From NCBI GenBank assembly GCA_034679985.1, contig JAXITR010000006.1:1-64000 (forward strand): a stretch of 64,000 bases of DNA, written 5' to 3'. A model generated the notes under the pieces. It worked only from the letters and a program-made list of their open reading frames with translations, searched no databases and was not told where the DNA came from. The translations under genes and the position numbers were made by a program. The DNA comes from CAMDTE01 sp034679985. GTDB lineage: Bacteria > Bacteroidota > Bacteroidia > Flavobacteriales > Schleiferiaceae. Below are positions 43,453 through 53,436 of the stretch, piece by piece (position 1 is the first letter of the stretch; each line of letters begins with the position of its first letter).

Positions 43453-45300
43453 ATGACCGACGTCGTTCAATACAACGAAGACAACATCCGGAGCCTGGAG
43501 TGGCAGGAGCACATTCGGCTCCGCCCGGGCATGTACATTGGCAAAATGGGGGACGGCACGGCCCCCGACGACGGTATTTACATCCTGATCAAGGAGGTGG
43601 TGGACAACGCCATCGACGAGTTTGTGATGGGCGCGGGGAAAACCGTGGAAATTTCCGTCCAAAACGGGTCCGTTACGGTGCGTGACTTTGGCCGGGGCAT
43701 CCCCTTGGGAAAGATGGTGGATGCCGTCTCCAAGATGAACACCGGCGCCAAGTACGATTCCAAAGCCTTTAAAAAGTCTGTTGGACTGAATGGGGTAGGA
43801 ACGAAGGCCGTGAATGCTTTGTCGTCCCGATTCTTGGTACAGGCCATCCGCGACGGTCAAACCAAAACGGCTGTTTTTGAGCAAGGGGTCTTGGTGGAAG
43901 AATCGGGCGTGGAGGAATCCAACGGTCGGCGCGGAACCAAAGTGGTTTTTACCCCAGATCCCAGCTTGTTCTCCAACTACCGATTCCAGATGGAATACGT
44001 GGAGAAAATGGTTTGGAACTACGTGTACCTGAACCCGGGTCTGTCCATTTACCTCAACGGAGAAAAGTACTTTTCCGAGAACGGCCTGAAGGACCTTCTT
44101 CAGAATACCCTGAGCGGAGAGGTGATCCACGACATTGTACACCTGCGCGGCGAGGACATTGAAATAGCCTTGGTGCACGCAGAGCGCTCCCAATCCGAGC
44201 AGTACCACAGTTTTGTCAACGGACAGCACACCACCCAAGGCGGCACGCACCAAAGTGCGCTGCGCGAGGCTTTGGTTCAAACGTTGCGCGGTTTTTACCA
44301 AAAGCAGTACGAAGCGGCGGACATCCGCCAAAGCGTGATTGCGGCGATCTCGATCAAAGTCATCGAGCCGATTTTTGAGAGCCAAACCAAAACGAAATTA
44401 GGTTCCAACGACATGGGCCCCGACGGACCGTCGATTCGGTCCTTTATTGCCGATTTCCTGAAGAATTCTCTGGACAACTTCCTGCACCGCCACCCGGAAA
44501 TCGCGGAAGCTATTCAGCGCAAAATTTTGCGTGCCGAACGCGAGCGCAAGGAATTGTCCGGCATCCAAAAGTTGGCCCGCGAACGCGCCAAGAAGGCCAC
44601 CCTGCACAACCGCAAGCTGCGGGACTGCAAAATCCACTACAACGACCTCAAAAACGAACGTCGGTTGGAAACCACCCTCTTCATTACGGAAGGGGATTCC
44701 GCTTCCGGCTCCATCACCGCCTCCCGGGACGTGCTCACGCAGGCGGTGTTCAGCCTCAAGGGCAAGCCCTTGAATTGCTACGGTTTGACCAAAAAGGTGG
44801 TGTACGAGAACGAGGAATTCAACCTCCTGCAGGCGGCACTGAACATTGAGGACGGACTGGAAGACCTCCGCTACAACAACGTGGTGGTGGCTACAGATGC
44901 GGACGTGGACGGCATGCACATCCGGCTGTTGTTGATCACATTTTTCCTGCAATTCTTCCCGGAATTGGTGCAGGAAGGGCATTTGTACATTTTGCAGACG
45001 CCGCTGTTTCGCGTGCGCAACAAGCAGAAGACCACCTACTGTTACTCCGACGAGGAGCGTCGTGCCGCAATTGCGGCTCTGGGGCCGCGTCCGGAAATCA
45101 CTCGATTCAAGGGATTGGGCGAGATTTCGCCCGGCGAGTTCAAGCACTTCATTGGCGGTGACATCCGCTTGGAGCCGGTGATGTTGGGCAAGGAACAGAT
45201 CGACACCTTGTTGGAGTACTACATGGGCAAGAATACCCCAGAACGTCAGGAATTCATCATTGAAAACCTGCGCGTGGAATTGGACGAAGCAGCTGAATGA
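43453..45300 (+). CDS. parE: Topoisomerase IV subunit B
   Basis: 615 residues; ATPase subunit of topo IV, which decatenates daughter chromosomes with ParC. GHKL motifs intact: EVVDNAIDEF, RDFGRGIPLG, VGLNGVGTKAVNALS. TOPRIM motifs EGDSASGSI and ATDADVDGMHI. Assigned ParE rather than GyrB because the true GyrB is at the window start and this gene overlaps (ATGA, 45297-45300) a GyrA/ParC homologue; its IPLGKMVDAVSKMNTGAKY block is typical of Bacteroidota ParE. Confidence 0.94.
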   Translation: MTDVVQYNEDNIRSLEWQEHIRLRPGMYIGKMGDGTAPDDGIYILIKEVVDNAIDEFVMGAGKTVEISVQNGSVTVRDFGRGIPLGKMVDAVSKMNTGAKYDSKAFKKSVGLNGVGTKAVNALSSRFLVQAIRDGQTKTAVFEQGVLVEESGVEESNGRRGTKVVFTPDPSLFSNYRFQMEYVEKMVWNYVYLNPGLSIYLNGEKYFSENGLKDLLQNTLSGEVIHDIVHLRGEDIEIALVHAERSQSEQYHSFVNGQHTTQGGTHQSALREALVQTLRGFYQKQYEAADIRQSVIAAISIKVIEPIFESQTKTKLGSNDMGPDGPSIRSFIADFLKNSLDNFLHRHPEIAEAIQRKILRAERERKELSGIQKLARERAKKATLHNRKLRDCKIHYNDLKNERRLETTLFITEGDSASGSITASRDVLTQAVFSLKGKPLNCYGLTKKVVYENEEFNLLQAALNIEDGLEDLRYNNVVVATDADVDGMHIRLLLITFFLQFFPELVQEGHLYILQTPLFRVRNKQKTTYCYSDEERRAAIAALGPRPEITRFKGLGEISPGEFKHFIGGDIRLEPVMLGKEQIDTLLEYYMGKNTPERQEFIIENLRVELDEAAE

Positions 45301-48092
45301 CCGTGGACGATACCGACAACCTCCCCCTTTCCGACGACGCCCTTGAAGCGGTGGAGCCGACGGCGTTTTCAGACGCCGCCGCTGAAGACGAGCGCCCGGA
45401 GTTGGAAGTGGACGCCCAATCGGCGGAACTGCTTCCCTTGAAAGACGCCCCATCCCGCGTGCGGACCATGTACCAGGATTACTTCCTGGAATACGCTTCG
45501 TACGTTATTTTGGAGCGCGCCGTCCCGGCATTGGAAGACGGCCTCAAACCGGTTCAACGCCGACTGTTCCACGCCTTGCGCGAGATGGAGGACGGTCGGT
45601 TCCACAAAGTGGCCAACGTCATTGGCCAAACCATGAAGTTCCACCCCCACGGCGACGCCTCCATTGGCGACGCCTTGGTGCAGTTGGGCCAGAAGAACAT
45701 CATGGTGGAAACCCAGGGAAACTGGGGCAACATTTTGACCGGAGACAACGCCGCGGCACCCCGATACATTGAGGCCCGCTTGAGCAAGTTTGCGTTGGAG
45801 GTGGCCTTCAACCCCAAGATCACCGAGTGGCAGGCGTCGTACGACGGACGAGCCAAGGAGCCGGTTCACCTTCCGCTGAAGTTCCCGTTGCTGTTGGCGC
45901 AGGGTGTGGAAGGCATTGCCGTGGGTTTGAGCACCAAGGTCTTGCCCCACAACTTTTTGGAACTGATCGACGCCTCCATTGCCTTGTTGCAAAACAAGCC
46001 GTTTGAGCTGTTTCCAGACTTCCCAACCGGCGGCATAGCGGACATCAGTCAGTACAACGACGGCGAACGCGGCGGCCGGGTACGCGTGCGTGCCCGCATC
46101 ACCAGTCCGGACAAAAAATCGCTGGTGATCACGGAGATTCCCTTTGGAACCACCACGGCCTCCTTGATGGAGTCCATTGTGAAGGCCAACGAAAAGGGCA
46201 AGATCAAGGTCAAGAAAATTGAAGACAACACGGCGGAGCACGTGGAAATTGTGGTGCACTTGGCGCCCAACATTTCCCCGGACAAAACCATCGATGCCCT
46301 GTACGCCTTTACGGCGTGCGAGTCCTCCATTTCGCCGCTGTGCTGCGTCATCGAAGGCGATAAACCCATCTTTGTGGGGGTGCGGGAGTTGCTCAAGCGC
46401 TCCACCCAGCACACCCTGGAACTGCTGCGCATGGAGCTGGAGGTTCAGCTCCACGAACTGCAAGAACAGTGGCACTTTGCTTCTCTGGAGCGCATCTTCA
46501 TTGAGAACCGCATTTACCGGGACATTGAAGAGTGCGAAACGTGGGAAGCCGTATTGGCCGCCATCGACTCCGGCCTCAAGCCGCACATTGGACACTTGGT
46601 GCGCGCGGTAACGCAGGAGGACTTGGTCCGACTCACGGAAATCCGCATCAAACGCATTTCCAAATTCGACGCGGACAAGGCGAACGACCACATTGCTGCC
46701 CTGGAAGGGCGCATGGCGGAAATCAAGCACCATTTGGAGCATTTGGTGACCTACGCAGTGAATTACTTCAAGGAGCTTCGCAAGAAGTACGGAGCCGGAC
46801 GCGAACGCAAAACGGAATTGCGGTTGTTCGATGCCGTGGTGGCCTCCAAGGTGGCCATTGCCAACGAAAAATTGTACGTCAATCGTGCGGAAGGTTTTGT
46901 GGGCATCGGTCTGAAAAAAGACGAGTACGTTTGCGATTGCTCGGATTTGGACGACGTGGTGGTGATCCGTCAGGACGGCACCCTGCTGGTCACCAAAGTG
47001 GATCAGAAAACCTATGTGGGCAACGACATTCTCTACGTCAACGTCTTCAAAAAGGGCGATCAACGCACCGTTTACAACGCCATTTACCGCGACGGAACCA
47101 AGGGCGCCAGCTTCGTGAAGCGCTTCAACGTCACCGGCATTACCCGGGACCGCGAGTACCCCGTGACGCAAGGAACCAAAGGTTCGGAGTTGCTCTACCT
47201 CAGTGCCAATCCCAACGGGGAGGCCGAGGTAGTCACCGTGCATTTAAAGCCGCTGACCGCGTTGAAAAAGTTGCGTTTTGACCTGGATTTTGCTTCGCTG
47301 GCGGTGCGCGGACGGTCGTCGCGCGGGAACACCGTGACCAAGTACCAAATCAAGAAGGTTGAACTGAAGGAAAAGGGCGTGAGCACGTTGGCGGCGCGCA
47401 ACATTTGGTTGGACGAAACCGTTCGACGCCTGAACGACGAGGGCCGCGGGCGCCTGTTGGGCGCTTTCCGCGGGGATGAAAAAATATTGACCGTTGCCTC
47501 CAACGGGATTTTCCGCCTCACCGGCTACGACTTGTCTACGCATTTTGACGAGGAAGTGGTTTACTGGGAAAAGTGGCGCCCGGAGGCTCCGATCACCGTG
47601 GTCTACTGGGATGCGTCCAAAGACGCCCATTTCATCAAGCGTTTGGTGATGGAATCCGATACGGATCTGCGCGTGACGTTGATTTCCGAAGCGCCCGGAA
47701 GCACCCTCACGGCCTTCAGCACGCACCCAACTCCGCAGTTGACACTCTCCTTCAAAAAGGTCAAGGACAAGACCCGCGACGAGGAGGTTTTGGAGGCGGC
47801 AGAGTTCATTGCGGTGAAGGGGTGGAAAGCGCAAGGAAACAAACTGAGCGCATGGCCCATCAAATCGGTGGCGGTTTTTGAACCGGAACTTCCGGAGCCG
47901 GAAGGGGTGGAGCCGGAATCAGAGCACGAAGTGGAAGATGTTGCGGTACCTGCAGGTGTACCTTCGGATGGCGTTTCGGAAGCCTCCATCCCCCTAAAAA
48001 CACCGCCTGTTTCGTCCCAAACACCCGCGGTGGATCTGGAATTTGACGACGGAACCGGAGACCCCGGTGTGCAAATCACTTTGGACTTTTAA
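45297..48092 (+). CDS. parC: Topoisomerase IV subunit A
   Basis: 931 residues. N-terminal breakage-reunion domain with YASYVILERAVPALEDGLKP, the quinolone region HPHGDASIGDALV and the active Tyr in APRYIEARLS. The C-terminal pinwheel is recognisable and is followed by an acidic/Pro-rich tail of about 75 residues (EPELPEPEGVEPESEHE...), a feature known in flavobacterial ParC. A preceding N-terminal acidic extension of about 55 residues is also present. Start fixed by the ATGA overlap with parE. Confidence 0.93.
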   Translation: MTVDDTDNLPLSDDALEAVEPTAFSDAAAEDERPELEVDAQSAELLPLKDAPSRVRTMYQDYFLEYASYVILERAVPALEDGLKPVQRRLFHALREMEDGRFHKVANVIGQTMKFHPHGDASIGDALVQLGQKNIMVETQGNWGNILTGDNAAAPRYIEARLSKFALEVAFNPKITEWQASYDGRAKEPVHLPLKFPLLLAQGVEGIAVGLSTKVLPHNFLELIDASIALLQNKPFELFPDFPTGGIADISQYNDGERGGRVRVRARITSPDKKSLVITEIPFGTTTASLMESIVKANEKGKIKVKKIEDNTAEHVEIVVHLAPNISPDKTIDALYAFTACESSISPLCCVIEGDKPIFVGVRELLKRSTQHTLELLRMELEVQLHELQEQWHFASLERIFIENRIYRDIEECETWEAVLAAIDSGLKPHIGHLVRAVTQEDLVRLTEIRIKRISKFDADKANDHIAALEGRMAEIKHHLEHLVTYAVNYFKELRKKYGAGRERKTELRLFDAVVASKVAIANEKLYVNRAEGFVGIGLKKDEYVCDCSDLDDVVVIRQDGTLLVTKVDQKTYVGNDILYVNVFKKGDQRTVYNAIYRDGTKGASFVKRFNVTGITRDREYPVTQGTKGSELLYLSANPNGEAEVVTVHLKPLTALKKLRFDLDFASLAVRGRSSRGNTVTKYQIKKVELKEKGVSTLAARNIWLDETVRRLNDEGRGRLLGAFRGDEKILTVASNGIFRLTGYDLSTHFDEEVVYWEKWRPEAPITVVYWDASKDAHFIKRLVMESDTDLRVTLISEAPGSTLTAFSTHPTPQLTLSFKKVKDKTRDEEVLEAAEFIAVKGWKAQGNKLSAWPIKSVAVFEPELPEPEGVEPESEHEVEDVAVPAGVPSDGVSEASIPLKTPPVSSQTPAVDLEFDDGTGDPGVQITLDF

Positions 48093-48102
48093 TTTTTCCC
48101 CC

Positions 48103-49779
48103 ATGCGGAAATTCCTCAAGTATTGGTTGACCGCACTTTTTGCGGTGGTGTATGCCCTGGCGGCGTTGTCCCAGCCGAACAACGACAGCCTGAACATGCG
48201 GTCCGTACTGCACTACCCGCAAGGAGTGTGGGGAACCGGAGCAGCCTCCATCAACAACGGTTTGTGGGGGTACAACGACACGGCCACCGGCAAGGAATAC
48301 GCAATTGCCGGCAACCACCGGGGATTGTTGATCACGGACATTACCGTTCCCGCCCAGCCCGTCAACAAGCTGTGGGTCCCCGGGGTGTACAGCACCTGGC
48401 GCGAGGTACGCGTGAAGGGTCATTATGCCTACATGGTGCACGATTTTGTAGCCACCGGCAGTCCGGTTTCGGACGAAGGATTGCTCATCGTGGATCTGGA
48501 CAGCCTCAACGGCACCCCGCGCTACAAAAAGATGCGCATCCCCGTGCCCAAACCCACCGGTGGGTTCGATACGGTCAAGCGGGCCCACACCTTGTTTGCG
48601 GACGAAAGAGGATTCTTGTACCTCTTCGGCAGCAACATCGGTCCCGGCGGGGCGGTCATCCTGGACATTGGAACCGATCCGTGGAATCCTGCGGTGGTGG
48701 GACACTACAACAGCAACTACATCCACGACGGCTACGTGCGCAACGACACCCTGTATGCAGCCTCCTTGTGGAACGGCATCGTGGTGGTGAACTGCGTGTT
48801 GAAGTCCAACCCCACGGTGGTCAAATCCTTCCAAACGCCCAACCAGTTTGCGCACAACTGTTGGCTGTCCGACGACGGTCGCGTGCTGTACACCACGGAC
48901 GAGCAGGCGAATGCGTTCATCACGGCCTACGATCTGTCGGACTGGAACAACGTAACCGAATTGTGGCGCTACCAAGTGCAGCCGGGCAGCGGGATCATTC
49001 CCCACAACGCCCACGTCAAAGGCAAGCACCTGGTAACCTCCTACTACACCTTTGGGGTCATTGCCCAAGACATCGAATGCCCCGAGTGGCCGGTTTTGGT
49101 GGGGTTCTACGATACGTCTCCCTTCATTGGGGGCAACTTCCACGGTGCGTGGAGCGTTTATCCGTACGGCAATTCCGGCCGCATTTTGGTGAACGACATG
49201 GAGACCGGTTTGTGGGTTTTGGAAGAGGAGTGGCCCGACGTCACACGCTTTGGCGGTTGGGCCGTGATCGACTGGAACCAACAGGGAGGTCCGTACCAGC
49301 CGTGGTCCCAAGCCGGGGGCATCAGCGGTCCGTTGGATTACGTTTGGAAGAGCAACGGAGATACGTTGCGCGTGGAGGCAGACGGGTCGTTTCGCTACCA
49401 CCGTTTTGGCCCCATCAACGATACGTTGGTAGGCATCAATCCGTGGGGGCAGCAGGTTCAACTTCCGGTGAATAAATCCGGAGGAACGTGTCCCCAAGAT
49501 ACCATGGCCGTTCCTATGTTTTGGGGTTTGCCGGAAGGAGGAATGCCCACGGTTCAGGTTCGGATGTTGGCCAATGCGTGGGGATTGTCCGAAAACGGAA
49601 CACCGGTAGCAGCGCTTCGCTATGCCTTGGTGGACGCCTTGGGCCGAACGGTACGGATTGTTTCTTTTGCGGGCAGCACCGGCGAGACCATTGCTTGGCC
49701 GGAGGTTCCCGGATGGTACACGCTGAGCGTGGAAACCACGGACGGACGCTTGCTCCACGTGCGCGCCCTGCGTCCGTAG
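48103..49779 (+). CDS. Choice-of-anchor-B family secreted protein (LVIVD-type repeats, T9SS-like C-terminus)
   Basis: 558 residues. A signal peptide (MRKFLKYWLTALFAVVYALAALS) is followed by repeated beta-propeller strands of the choice-of-anchor-B type: YAIAGNHRGLLITDIT, WREVRVKGHYAYMVHD, LLIVDLDSLNG, and so on. The C-terminal 60 residues (YALVDALGRTVRIVSF ... GWYTLSVETTDGRLLHVRALRP) resemble a T9SS type A sorting domain. Eleven bases after parC. Extracellular role unknown. ATG at 48103 chosen; an open frame 60 bases earlier overlaps parC. Confidence 0.82.
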   Translation: MRKFLKYWLTALFAVVYALAALSQPNNDSLNMRSVLHYPQGVWGTGAASINNGLWGYNDTATGKEYAIAGNHRGLLITDITVPAQPVNKLWVPGVYSTWREVRVKGHYAYMVHDFVATGSPVSDEGLLIVDLDSLNGTPRYKKMRIPVPKPTGGFDTVKRAHTLFADERGFLYLFGSNIGPGGAVILDIGTDPWNPAVVGHYNSNYIHDGYVRNDTLYAASLWNGIVVVNCVLKSNPTVVKSFQTPNQFAHNCWLSDDGRVLYTTDEQANAFITAYDLSDWNNVTELWRYQVQPGSGIIPHNAHVKGKHLVTSYYTFGVIAQDIECPEWPVLVGFYDTSPFIGGNFHGAWSVYPYGNSGRILVNDMETGLWVLEEEWPDVTRFGGWAVIDWNQQGGPYQPWSQAGGISGPLDYVWKSNGDTLRVEADGSFRYHRFGPINDTLVGINPWGQQVQLPVNKSGGTCPQDTMAVPMFWGLPEGGMPTVQVRMLANAWGLSENGTPVAALRYALVDALGRTVRIVSFAGSTGETIAWPEVPGWYTLSVETTDGRLLHVRALRP

Positions 49780-49840
49780 CGCTTTGTTTGGAAGCTAAGT
49801 ACGTGTCTCTTGTCGCCGCGGCGCGAGGCCCGCAAGCGCT

Positions 49841-50554
49841 TTAAAAATTGGGCTTGAGCAAGAATTTGCTGTAGAAATCGTCGATGGCGGCAACGGCTTC
49901 TTCTGCCGTATCCACCACTCGGAACAATTCGATGTCTTTGGCGCTGACCGTGGCGTGGTCCGTAATTAACGTGGTTCGGATCCACTCCACCAAGCCAGAC
50001 CAGTAGCTTTTGCCCACCAAAACCACCGGAAAAGGTGCTATTTTCTGGGTTTGGATGAGCGTGATGGCCTCAAAAAACTCGTCCAAGGTGCCGAATCCGC
50101 CGGGCATCACCACAAAACCTTGGGAGTATTTCACAAACATGACCTTTCGGACAAAGAAGTAATCAAAGTCAATGCTCTTGTCGCGGTCAATGTAGGGGTT
50201 GTTGTGCTGCTCAAAAGGGAGTTCAATGTTCAAACCAACCGACGCGGCGCCACCGGCCTTTGCGCCTTTGTTGGCGGCTTCCATGATTCCCGGGCCTCCG
50301 CCAGAAATGATTCCGTACCCCTTTTTGGCCAATTTCTCCCCAATCTCAGAGGCCAAACCGTACCAAGGATTGTCTTCTTTGAAGCGAGCGGAGCCAAAAA
50401 TACTCACGCAGGGTCCGATTTTGGAAAGGCGTTCGTATCCCTCTACAAACTCCGCCATGATCTTAAAAATGGCCCAGGAGTCGTTGGTCTTGGATTCGTT
50501 CCAGGTTTTGCGTTTGAAGGCTTGTTCCAAACGGCGGTCGTTGTCGTGGGTCAT
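49841..50554 (-). CDS. LOG-family protein (TIGR00730), possible cytokinin-nucleotide phosphoribohydrolase
   Basis: 237 residues with the LOG signatures ISGGGPGIMEAANKGA and MPGGFGTLDEFFEA (PGGxGTxxE). Homologues hydrolyse nucleoside 5'-monophosphates to base and ribose phosphate; the bacterial substrate here is unknown. ATG at 50554, 17 bases after the uvrA stop; last gene of the mtaB-uvrA operon. Confidence 0.85.
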   Translation of the reverse strand: MTHDNDRRLEQAFKRKTWNESKTNDSWAIFKIMAEFVEGYERLSKIGPCVSIFGSARFKEDNPWYGLASEIGEKLAKKGYGIISGGGPGIMEAANKGAKAGGAASVGLNIELPFEQHNNPYIDRDKSIDFDYFFVRKVMFVKYSQGFVVMPGGFGTLDEFFEAITLIQTQKIAPFPVVLVGKSYWSGLVEWIRTTLITDHATVSAKDIELFRVVDTAEEAVAAIDDFYSKFLLKPNF

Positions 50555-50571
50555 AAAAGAGATTTGGGACG

Positions 50572-53436
50572 TTAGCGAACGCCCATTAAAAATCTACCGG
50601 TGGTGCTGTTGGGGTTGTGGGCCAGCGCTTCGGGCGTGCCTACGGCCACAATGCGCCCGCCGCCGGAACCTCCTTCGGGGCCCAGGTCTATGACCCAGTC
50701 CGACTGTTCGATGAGGTCCGTGTTGTGCTCAATGAGGATCAAGGTATTGCCTTTGCCCACCAACCGTTGCAAAACTCCTGCCAAAATGCGCACGTCTTCA
50801 AAGTGCAATCCGGTGGACGGTTCGTCCAGGATGTACAGGGTGCGTCCGGTGTCCTTTTTGCAGAGTTCCGTAGCCAGTTTCACGCGTTGCGCCTCACCGC
50901 CGGAGAGGGTGGTGGAGGATTGGCCCAAGGTGAGGTAGCCCAGGCCAACGTCGTTCAGGGTTTGCAGGATGCGCTTTGCTTTGGGAAGGTTCTCAAAGAA
51001 GGGAACTGCCTCTTCCACACTCATTTCCAAGACGTCGGAAATGCTCTTTCCTTTGTAACGAACCTCCAGGGTTTCGCGGTTGAAGCGTTTGCCGCGGCAA
51101 CCTTCGCAGGGCACGTAGACGTCCGGCAGAAAATTCATCTCGATGGAGCGCATGCCGTCGCCTTCGCACACCTCACAGCGTCCGCCTTTTACGTTGAAGG
51201 AGAACCGACCGGGAGCGTACCCGCGGATTTTGGCTTCCGGAAGTTGCGCAAACAGGTTGCGTATTTCGTTGAACAGTCCGGTGTAGGTGGCGGGGTTGGA
51301 GCGCGGGGTGCGGCCAATGGGGCTTTGGTCCACGTCGATTACTTTGTCCAGGTGTTCCAATCCGTGGATGGCGCGGTAGGGCAGCGGTTTGTCCAGTGCG
51401 TTGTAGCAGTACGCCGCCAACAAGGGGTACAGGGTTTCGTTGACGAGGGTTGATTTTCCGCTGCCGGAAACCCCGGTGATGGCGGTCCACGTTCCCAGCG
51501 GGATGCGCAAGGTGACGTCGTGCAAGTTGTTGCCCGTGGCCCCTTCCAGAACCAATTCGGTTCCGTTTCCGGGCCGACGCACCAACGGCATAGGGAGGTG
51601 CGTTTCGCCGCGCAAAAAAGCGCCGGTGAGGGTGGGGGCCGCCGCCACTTCGTCGAAGGTGCCTTGAGCCACTATGCGTCCGCCGTGGATGCCCGCCCGC
51701 GGGCCCATGTCGATGATGTGGTCCGCGGCCTTCATGGTGTCCAGGTCGTGCTCCACCACCAAAACGGTGTTGCCCACATCCCGCAATTGCTGCAAACTTT
51801 CGATCAACCGCTGGTTGTCACGCTGGTGCAAACCAATGCTCGGCTCGTCCAAAATGTACAGAACGTTCATCAATTGCGACCCAATCTGAGTGGCCAACCG
51901 TATGCGTTGTGCCTCGCCTCCAGAAAGGCTGCGCGCCGGCCGGTTCAGCGCCAAATAGGTCAGTCCCACGTTGTTCAAAAAGCCAATGCGCGTGCGGAGC
52001 TCCTTGAAAATTTCAGCGCCCACTTTTTGCTGGGCCGACGGAAGCTCTGCTTCAGCGGTGTCCAACCACATCGCCAAGGAAGCCAGGTCCCAGTTGGCCA
52101 GTTCCGCAATGGTTTTGCCCGCAACCTTAAATTGCAGGGCCTCCGTGCGGAGCCGAAGGCCGGAGCAGCTGGGGCAGGTTCGGTCCACCAAATACTCTTC
52201 GGCCCACCGTTGCAGGGAACGGTTGCCTTCGGTGGTGGCCATGGTGTTCAGAAAGGGGATGATGCCTTCGTAGTCAATTTTTAACCGACGGGTGACGCCC
52301 ACGGCTTTGTTGGGCACTTCAAAAGTCTCTTGGATGCCGTACAAAATGGCATCACGGCCGGCTTCCGGAAGGTCTTCCCACGGGGTGTTCAGGTCAAAGC
52401 CAAACCGCAACCCAATCCATTCCAGTTGTTGGTGGATCCAGGATTTCTTTTGCTCCGCGAGAGGCGCCAAAGCACCCTCTTTGATGGATTTTTTGGGGTT
52501 GGGAACCAGTCGGTCCAAATCCACCTCGCGCACCTCGCCCAAGCCGTTGCAGCGCGGGCAGGCGCCTTTGGGGGAGTTGAACGAAAAGGTATTGGGTTCC
52601 GGTTCCGGGGCGGCCTCGCCCGTGGTGGGGCACATGAGGTGCCGGCTGTAGGGAATCAGCTTGTTGCTGGCCAGGTGCAGAATGCTCACGGAGCCTTTGC
52701 CATGCTTCAAACCCAATTGCAGCGCTTGGCGCAAGCGGTCCGGTTTGTCCGACTCCACCACCAAACGGTCGATGACTACCTCGATGTCGTGGGTTTTGTA
52801 GCGGTCCAACTTCATGCCGCGGGTGATCTCCACCAAAACGCCGTTGACGCGGGCCCGCAGAAATCCCTGCTTGGCCATGCTTTCAAACAGCTCGCGGTAG
52901 TGGCCCTTTCGGGACCGAACCACGGGCGCCAGAACCGCAACGGTTTCGCCGTTTTGCGTCTCCAACACGCGATCCAAGATTTCCGCATCCGTGTAGCTCA
53001 CCATGGCTTCTCCCGTGGCTTGGGAATAGGCCGTGGAGGCGCGGGCGTAGAGCAAGCGCAGGAAGTCGTACACTTCGGTAACGGTGCCCACCGTGGAGCG
53101 GGGGTTGCGGCTGGTGGTCTTTTGCTCAATGGCAATGACGGGGCTCAATCCCTCGATGGCGTCCACGTCGGGCCGCTCCAAATTGCCCATGAATTGCCGG
53201 GCGTAGGCGGAAAAGGTTTCCATGTACCGACGCTGGCCTTCCGCGTGCAGGGTGTCAAACGCCAGGGAGGATTTGCCGCTGCCGCTCAAGCCGGTGATGA
53301 CCACCAACTTTTCGCGCGGGATGGACAGCGTTAGGTTGTGCAGGTTGTGTTCCCGAGCGCCGTAAATGCGGATGAATTCTTCTTCCGACTCCGTTTCCGG
53401 TTGGGCGGACTTTTTGGGGGCAGCTTTTGCGCTCAT
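50572..53436 (-). CDS. uvrA: Excinuclease ABC subunit UvrA
   Basis: 954 residues; damage recognition in nucleotide excision repair, binding UvrB. Two ABC ATPase halves: Walker A GLSGSGKSSLAF and GVSGSGKSTLVN, signatures LSGGEAQRIRLA and LSGGEAQRVKLA, and the zinc site CEVCEGDG...CEGCRGKR. In the first zinc module the leading CxxC reads CPTT, with one Cys missing, as in other Bacteroidota UvrA as far as I recall. Start ATG at 53436, overlapping the rmlC stop by ATGA. Confidence 0.95.
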   Translation of the reverse strand: MSAKAAPKKSAQPETESEEEFIRIYGAREHNLHNLTLSIPREKLVVITGLSGSGKSSLAFDTLHAEGQRRYMETFSAYARQFMGNLERPDVDAIEGLSPVIAIEQKTTSRNPRSTVGTVTEVYDFLRLLYARASTAYSQATGEAMVSYTDAEILDRVLETQNGETVAVLAPVVRSRKGHYRELFESMAKQGFLRARVNGVLVEITRGMKLDRYKTHDIEVVIDRLVVESDKPDRLRQALQLGLKHGKGSVSILHLASNKLIPYSRHLMCPTTGEAAPEPEPNTFSFNSPKGACPRCNGLGEVREVDLDRLVPNPKKSIKEGALAPLAEQKKSWIHQQLEWIGLRFGFDLNTPWEDLPEAGRDAILYGIQETFEVPNKAVGVTRRLKIDYEGIIPFLNTMATTEGNRSLQRWAEEYLVDRTCPSCSGLRLRTEALQFKVAGKTIAELANWDLASLAMWLDTAEAELPSAQQKVGAEIFKELRTRIGFLNNVGLTYLALNRPARSLSGGEAQRIRLATQIGSQLMNVLYILDEPSIGLHQRDNQRLIESLQQLRDVGNTVLVVEHDLDTMKAADHIIDMGPRAGIHGGRIVAQGTFDEVAAAPTLTGAFLRGETHLPMPLVRRPGNGTELVLEGATGNNLHDVTLRIPLGTWTAITGVSGSGKSTLVNETLYPLLAAYCYNALDKPLPYRAIHGLEHLDKVIDVDQSPIGRTPRSNPATYTGLFNEIRNLFAQLPEAKIRGYAPGRFSFNVKGGRCEVCEGDGMRSIEMNFLPDVYVPCEGCRGKRFNRETLEVRYKGKSISDVLEMSVEEAVPFFENLPKAKRILQTLNDVGLGYLTLGQSSTTLSGGEAQRVKLATELCKKDTGRTLYILDEPSTGLHFEDVRILAGVLQRLVGKGNTLILIEHNTDLIEQSDWVIDLGPEGGSGGGRIVAVGTPEALAHNPNSTTGRFLMGVR

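Noticed and set aside
45369..47243. 624-residue open frame antisense to parC
   Set aside because: Same cause; the plus-strand gene has all ParC motifs.
48076..49758. 560-residue antisense frame over the choice-of-anchor-B gene, and a 450-residue Arg-rich plus-strand frame at 48123-49475
   Set aside because: Composition typical of shadow frames; the signal peptide and repeats are in the annotated frame.
49788..49847. Possible terminator (AGCGCTT ... AAGCGCT) between the anchor-B and LOG genes
   Set aside because: Only 7 bp with a loop of about 40-50 bases; too weak to claim.
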